A DNA stretch of 64,000 nucleotides, from the NCBI RefSeq assembly GCF_030272615.1, contig NC_081406.1, positions 212,944,997 through 213,008,996 on the forward strand. Direction: 5' to 3'. Below, one piece after another: positions 58,892 through 64,000 of the stretch. The stretch is from Cryptomeria japonica. Lineage: Eukaryota > Streptophyta > Pinopsida > Cupressales > Cupressaceae. Numbering within the stretch: position 1 is the first letter of the stretch; each line of letters opens with the position of its first letter. A program made the position numbers and the translations under genes. The notes beneath the pieces were generated by a model, which searched no databases, was not told the origin of the DNA, and saw only the letters and a program-made list of their open reading frames with translations.

Positions 58892-59635
58892 TCATATATT
58901 GGAATATGGAAGATCCTAAGGAAGTGATCTTCTTTGACTAACTCTCATGGAAGAGAGTCAAGGGACACTTTTAGGGTTTCTATTCCTTTCCTGATATGAA
59001 AGGGAATGTGTTGAATGTAAGGGAATGTCAAACTAAGCTAATATAATGAATGAAAGTAACTATAATAGAAATGAAAACAGTATGATACAGAAACAAACCT
59101 AGCATAGAAATCACAAATTTGGGAATGAGAATCTAATGTCCACCTATGATAGAAAACTAAGTTGTTTTTTACAGGACTGGGTGCTAGGTTCCTTGGTGTC
59201 AGAGATCAAACTGATCTGCAAACTAGGGAGTTGAAATTTGAGACTATTTGAAGTCTGTCTACAAAAGTTGGAGTTGAGTGAGGACGACTAGGGCATGGGG
59301 TGCCCCACTCCTACATGGCACATTGACCTAGTCTCTGAGATCCAGGTCCTAATTATGGTGATGGGTCTATGGTTGTTTGTTGAGATCTTCCGGAAATCAA
59401 CTGCTCCTATGAAAACCTATTACTACAAGCTAGAGAAATGGTATAGTTGTGGATATATAGGGTTTTACCTTAGCCAAAGCCTTTGTTTTAGTGATTTTCA
59501 CCTCCCCAAATAGACAATATTGTATTGAAAAGTGTGTGCCCTAGAATCTCATGTGTTTGTAAGATTCTTGTGAGTTAAAATGAAAACTAGAGTTCTACCC
59601 TTTGTTTCAAGTAAAAACTCTAAAATGAATGTAAT
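58892..59635. other. Unassigned sequence
   Basis: No coding pattern supported. A 72-codon plus-strand ORF (59295-59513) shows no family feature. Confidence 0.35.
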
Positions 59636-59639
59636 GTAA

Positions 59640-61262
59640 ATGCTTCAAACACATCTGGAAGCAAGAAGACAATCTATTGTAGAACTTGACAAGAAAATCA
59701 AAATTGAAAAATCACTTGTTGTCTACCCAGTTAACTCACCAAAAGAAATAGATGATCTAATTGCAAAGGTCAACCGGTCAGTATTCTCTACTGCACATCG
59801 GCATATTGCACTAATGGCAAGAAGAGTAAATGAGGTAACAGAAGAAACAGAAAATGGATGGGATATATTCCTTGTGGAGAAGGAAAAGCAGGAAGAGTAC
59901 AGGAACCCCAAGCCTATCAAAGTCTATCAAAAGGACAAAGATAAGGGTAAAGGAAAGGTTGGTGGACCTCCTAGTATCAAAATAAAAGATAACTTATCCC
60001 CACCACCTCTGATTACTCCACTAGTAACAACAAAAGAAGACCAACCGATAGATGAAAGTATGGATGTATCACAAGAGGATACTAATCCTAATCCTGAGGT
60101 ACTATACATAGTGGATGTTGATACTCAAAAGGTCAACATTGTGATAGATAAAGACACAACCGATAAGACTGACATGGCTAGTAAGCCACCAGTAGCTGAC
60201 AACATTGATAACACCGAAGGAAAAGTGGAAGATGATAGCACAGGGAAACAGATAGGGACTTTGATAGAGACTGAAATAGATCAACAAACAGAGAGACAAG
60301 CATAGCAACAGGCTCCGGAATAGGAACAGGTTCATGTGGAAACAGTGCCACCGACAACAGGAGAGAAACAAAAACCCCTGCTTAAGGAAATGGAAACACA
60401 GACTAACCTACTAGAGGTCACTACAAGCATGGTTACTTCCTCCACTGGTGGAATTCAGAATGTTGGTTCCTCCTCTGCAGGTTACAAATCAACCAATGTA
60501 ACTGAAGTTCTTTTAGATTCTTTGAAGAAAATAACTGATTGTAGTTCACAAGCTTACAAAGCTATAGATGACACAATTCCAATTTTGAAGATGATAGCTT
60601 CAAAATGCAATGTAGATAATAAGGATTCTTTGAGTCAACTTGACACTTTGTCGAAGTATATTACTGACAACGCAGTGACATTTGAACAAATAAAGGAAGA
60701 GGCATTCAAAGACAGATTGGAAAAAGAAAAAGAAAAATTCTTTGAGGATCAAATAAAGAAGTGTACTAGGGAATTTGACACACTTCTACCGGAACTATGT
60801 AACATATTGAAGGAATTTAAAACTCTGTACAAAGATACTTGCAAGACAAACTTTTTGACAGTTGACATAGATAAGAAAATGAGCAAGATACAGGAAGAAA
60901 TAAATAAGCTTGCTGACAATTTTGTTAATTCACCTGATACATTATCAGTTTTTGAGCAAAAGATAACTAGTTTTGAGGAAGAATTACTGAAGCTAGAGAG
61001 AGAAAAGGAGAGAATAATAAACAAGGCTAAGAATCTGAGACTAAGACTAAGTCCAAGACTAGACTATCTAGCATCCCTAAGAAAGGATATATTTGAGGCA
61101 TTAGTACAAGGACAGAAAACACTGGCAGAGCATATGCAACACCTCACCGGTACAGTTCAAAGAACAGAGGCAATAATAAAAGACAGTAAGAAGTTTATGG
61201 AAAGCATAAATTTGGTTTTGGCGGATCTTTTTCAAATTGTAACCACCCAGTTACAAGGTTGA
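59640..61262 (+). pseudogene. Extra ORF of element H (C-terminal half)
   Basis: One frame of 540 codons to TGA 61260-61262 with two TAG stops (60303-60305 and 60321-60323), both in Gln-rich context and explicable as CAG to TAG. It matches B's extra ORF over its second half: WDIFLVEKEKQEE, KVYQKDKDKGKGKVGG, NVTEVLLDS and DTIPILK. An acidic linker (60000-60300) is followed by a long coiled coil (60480-61240), of which the LSPRLDYL region also matches element J. No membrane segment, signal or enzyme motif. The first ATG at 59640 is only the first Met after truncation. Function unknown; oligomerisation is inference. Confidence 0.7.
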
Positions 61263-61470
61263 GACAGAAAACTACAACTCTATTGACATTTTGACAACAT
61301 TTGTCATTGATGCCAAAGGGGGAGTAGTAGTATGAGAAAATAATCAGCAAAAGACTTATCTGCTCAGGGGGAGCTCACATATTTTTGGTACACAATTTTT
61401 GGATTACAAGTTTTGGATACACTTTTTGAATTTTCTCATGAGTGTTGCCATCAATGCTAAAGGGGGAGAT

Positions 61471-61700
61471 TGTTGGCATATGCACACTCCAATAAGACAT
61501 TGTAGGTGATTGAAGGTTTTGTTATTGATGGCAACCTTACAATTCTATGACACCGGTAAGACATTCCACCGGCACTAGCAAGATTAGACTCTACACTGGC
61601 ACACAGATCACTAACACCGACAGTGAAAGGAAGAATACCGGCATAGAGTCCGACAGGATTTTTATTATTAATATATTTTGATTATTATTGTAAAATCGTT
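61471..61700 (+). repeat. Partial LTR shared between H and I
   Basis: It begins TGTTGGCATATGCACACTCC after the polypurine tract. GATGGCAACC about 57 bases in matches B's LTR. It lacks the C-run and the end; at about 61700 the sequence becomes gag. Confidence 0.7.
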
Positions 61701-64000
61701 GTAAGCTTCAACAGAGACAACTTAAAAATTTTGAAGGACAGAATGAAGATATACATCAGAAACATGTCTGCTCAACATTGGAGCTATGTTGAGAATTCTT
61801 ATGTTATCCCTACTGGTACTCTCACCGATGATCAAAAGAGAGAGATTCAGGAGAATGGGCAAGTCATGGAAGCCCTAATTAGCAGTTTATCTAACATTGA
61901 GTTTATTAATGTTCAGGACAAAGAGAATCCCAAAGAAGTATGGGATTCCCTTGAGAATATCTATGGTGGTGATGAGCATGTGAAACAAGGTAAGGAAGAA
62001 AGCCTTAGGGGAAAGTTTGAAGACATGCGGATGGTTGAAGGAGAGACCATTCAACAATATGGAATAAGAATCAAAACTATTGTTGGAGATATCAAGTGCA
62101 GGTGGTAAAATGGAAGATTCCACTATTGTTAGCAAAGTTTTGAGATCCTTATTATTGGTCTATGCAATAAGGGTTGCTTCTATTCAAGAGTTGAGGTCTG
62201 TAGACAAGACAAAGGTATCCCTGGACTCCATCATTGTAAAGTTAACAACTTATGAGCTAAATAATTATGATGGCAGTATTCACAAGACTGAATCAGCCTT
62301 CAGAGCATCTACTGCACCATCTAGAAAAGGCAAAGAAGATAGTACCAGTGATGAACCAAGAAAAAGTAGAGAAATGGATGATGAGGAGATCTTGATGGAA
62401 TTTGAAGCTCTTCTTGCCAAGAGACTTCCCAAGGGAACTGATAAATATAGAGGTAAGCTTCCTATGAAATGCTTTTCTTGTAACTGGATAGGACACATTG
62501 CTGTAAACTTCCCTAATGGTGACAACAAGGATAAACCAAAGAGGTTCAAGAAGTTCAAAGGAGGAAACTGGAGAAACTATTTTGTAGCAGTTGATGAAGG
62601 TATCACTAATGAGAAATCAGAAGATAAAGAAAATGAAGATATTGTGTTTTTGGCAGTCAAGGAAGATGTGTCAGACAAGAAGACTCTTGTCTCCCGCTTT
62701 GATAATTCCAATGAGTGGATTATTGACAGTGGTTGTTCTCACCATATGACTGGTGACCGGAGTAAGTTACTTTCTCTGGAAGAGTATGATGGTGGTGTGG
62801 TTTGTTTTGGTAATGATGCACCATGTATGGTAAAAGGAAGAGGGTCCATCTCTCTGAATGGAAGAAGCAGTGCTGACAATGTGTATTGGGTACACGGTCT
62901 CAGACACAACCTTTTTAGTGTTGCTAAACTGAATGATAATGGACTCACTCTGGAATTCAAAAATGGAGTGTGCAAAATCAAAGGAAAGAATGGTGAACTG
63001 ATGGCTACCAATATGCAGACCAAAGGTAACCTATTTCAGCTAAATGCTAATGTCAGTACATGTCTTATGGCTAAGTTTGAGGATAGTTGGATATGGCATA
63101 GGAGACTATGCCATGTAAACTTTGACAACATTGTGAAGGCCAATAAGATCAAGGCAGTTAGAGGATTGCCTATGCTGAGCAAACTAGAAAATCCTTTGTG
63201 CATAGAGTGTCAATTGGGGAAAATGTCTTCCTCAACCTTCAAAGGTAAACCTTTCACTATAGACAATTTACTTGATCTTGTGCATACTGATTTGTGTGGT
63301 CCTATGAAAATTAGGAGTGTGCAGGGAGATAGGTATTTTATGATTCTTATTGATGATTTCTCAAGAATGATGTGGGTCACATTCTTGAAGGATAAATCTA
63401 AAGCTTTTGGAAAGTTCAAAGCCTTCAGAGCACTTGTAGAAAAAGAAAGCGGTAAGAGGATTAAGTGCTTAAGAACTGATCAAGGAGGAGAATTCACTTC
63501 TGGTGCATTCAAAAAATATTGTGAAGAGAATGGCATCAAGAGGCAACTGCCTGCCCCCTGAACTCCATAAAAAAATGGCCTAGCTGAAAGAAACAACCGG
63601 ACTGTGGTTGAAGCAGCTAGAACTATGTTAATCCAAGGATAGGTTGCTCACACCTTTTGGAGAGAAGCGACAAGCACTGCAGTCTACACAATGAACCATG
63701 TACTCATAAAAAAAGGTAAGGACAAAACACCTTATGAGTATTGGACCGGTAAGAAACTAGTGGTAAGCTACTTCAGAGTGTTTGGTAGTAAATGTTATAT
63801 CAAGAGGAGTGAATATCAGAGCAAGTTTGATGCTAAATGTGATGAGGGAATATTCCTAGGGTATTCCACAAAGAGCAAAGCTCTCAAATGTTTCAACAAT
63901 AGGACTCAGAGAATTGTTGAATGCATCAATGTTAGAGTTGATGAAACCTCTGAGAAATCTTACGAAACCGACAGTGAGCAAGAAGGAGATGAACCGGTAG
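61701..64000 (+). pseudogene. Element I: Copia gag, protease and integrase (runs off window)
   Basis: In-frame gag similarity starts at about 61707 (FNRDNLKILKDRMKIYIRNM), lacking only the first few residues. Gag continues to a frameshift near 62095. Zinc knuckle CFSCNWIGHIAVNFPNG has Phe at the last Cys. Protease: WIIDSGCSHHMTG (~62718-62756). Integrase: WHRRLCHVNFDN, CIECQLGKM, HTDLCGPMK, LRTDQGGEFTS, and Glu in GLAERNNRT. Stops TGA 63559, TAA 63568 and TAG near 63640; reading then continues to the window end (KFDAKCDEGIFLGYSTKSK). RT and RNase H would lie beyond. The usual gag-pol roles apply; dead copy. Confidence 0.85.

Larger units (their letters stand above)
59636..61700 (+). mobile_element. 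Element H: 3' end of a Copia-type element with extra ORF and partial LTR
   Basis: It contains the C-terminal half of the extra ORF (59640-61262), an untranslated region with purine tracts (near 61312 and 61365), a polypurine tract (GCTAAAGGGGGAGAT, 61456-61470) and an LTR starting at 61471. The LTR runs only ~230 bp, then changes to gag coding sequence of element I without primer site. The left end starts inside the homologue of B's extra ORF, so it is truncated there. Confidence 0.75.

Overview
The window is plant nuclear DNA made almost wholly of retrotransposons. I see no cellular gene, tRNA, rRNA or CRISPR array. Deep nesting, LTRs of 0.8-1.6 kb, Copia elements with Sirevirus-type ends (an AAAGGGGGAGATTG polypurine tract before the 3' LTR, a C-run followed by TCT near the LTR end, an initiator-Met primer site) and a Tat-like Gypsy element point to a large seed-plant genome. 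A gymnosperm is my inference, not something the sequence proves.

Layout, with element labels used throughout. A (+, 1-~2455) is the 3' end of a Copia element and abuts B. B (-, ~2456-8006) is Copia-type but has no polymerase: LTR, primer site, a coiled-coil/zinc-knuckle ORF and a long extra ORF. C (+, 8007-10186 and 24992-~26155) is the 3' part of another Copia element with a related extra ORF; its 3' LTR is split by D. D (-, 10187-24991, target duplication GTTAT) is a gag-pol Copia element split by E. E (+, 13709-21453, duplication CTAGG) is a complete gag-pol Copia element. K (+, ~26156-26905 and 30196-~30560) is a Tat-like Gypsy 3' end and LTR, split by J (+, 26906-30190, duplication TGACA), a short Copia derivative holding only the extra ORF. 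L (+, ~31045-31991 and 39803-~39940) is a decayed Gypsy integrase/chromodomain split by N. N (+, 31992-39797, duplication ATAAG) is a Tat-like Gypsy element with gag and protease but no reverse transcriptase, RNase H or integrase.

M (+, 41088-49012) is a LINE flanked by a 16-bp target duplication. It encodes ORF1, an endonuclease-RT-RNase H ORF2 and a third ORF downstream, still inside the duplication. A decayed relative of that third ORF with a similar 3' tail lies at ~50930-52690. Next come a candidate 3.1-kb LTR (53145-56218), a solo Copia LTR (56595-57935, duplication ATATG), an antisense Copia remnant G (~57941-58891), H (+, ~59636-~61700; extra ORF and partial LTR) fused to I (+, ~61700-64000; Copia gag-protease-integrase running off the window).

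Two themes stand out. First, five Copia-type elements (A, B, C, H, J) carry related coiled-coil extra ORFs at the 3' end, while those with visible pol in this window (D, E) lack it; B shows that such an element can have proper ends and no pol, suggesting mobilisation in trans. Second, the LINE's third ORF recurs in a second copy and may be part of the element. Nearly every ORF is broken, mostly by stops explicable as C-to-T changes in CAG, CAA or CGA codons, as expected for methylated, silenced repeats.
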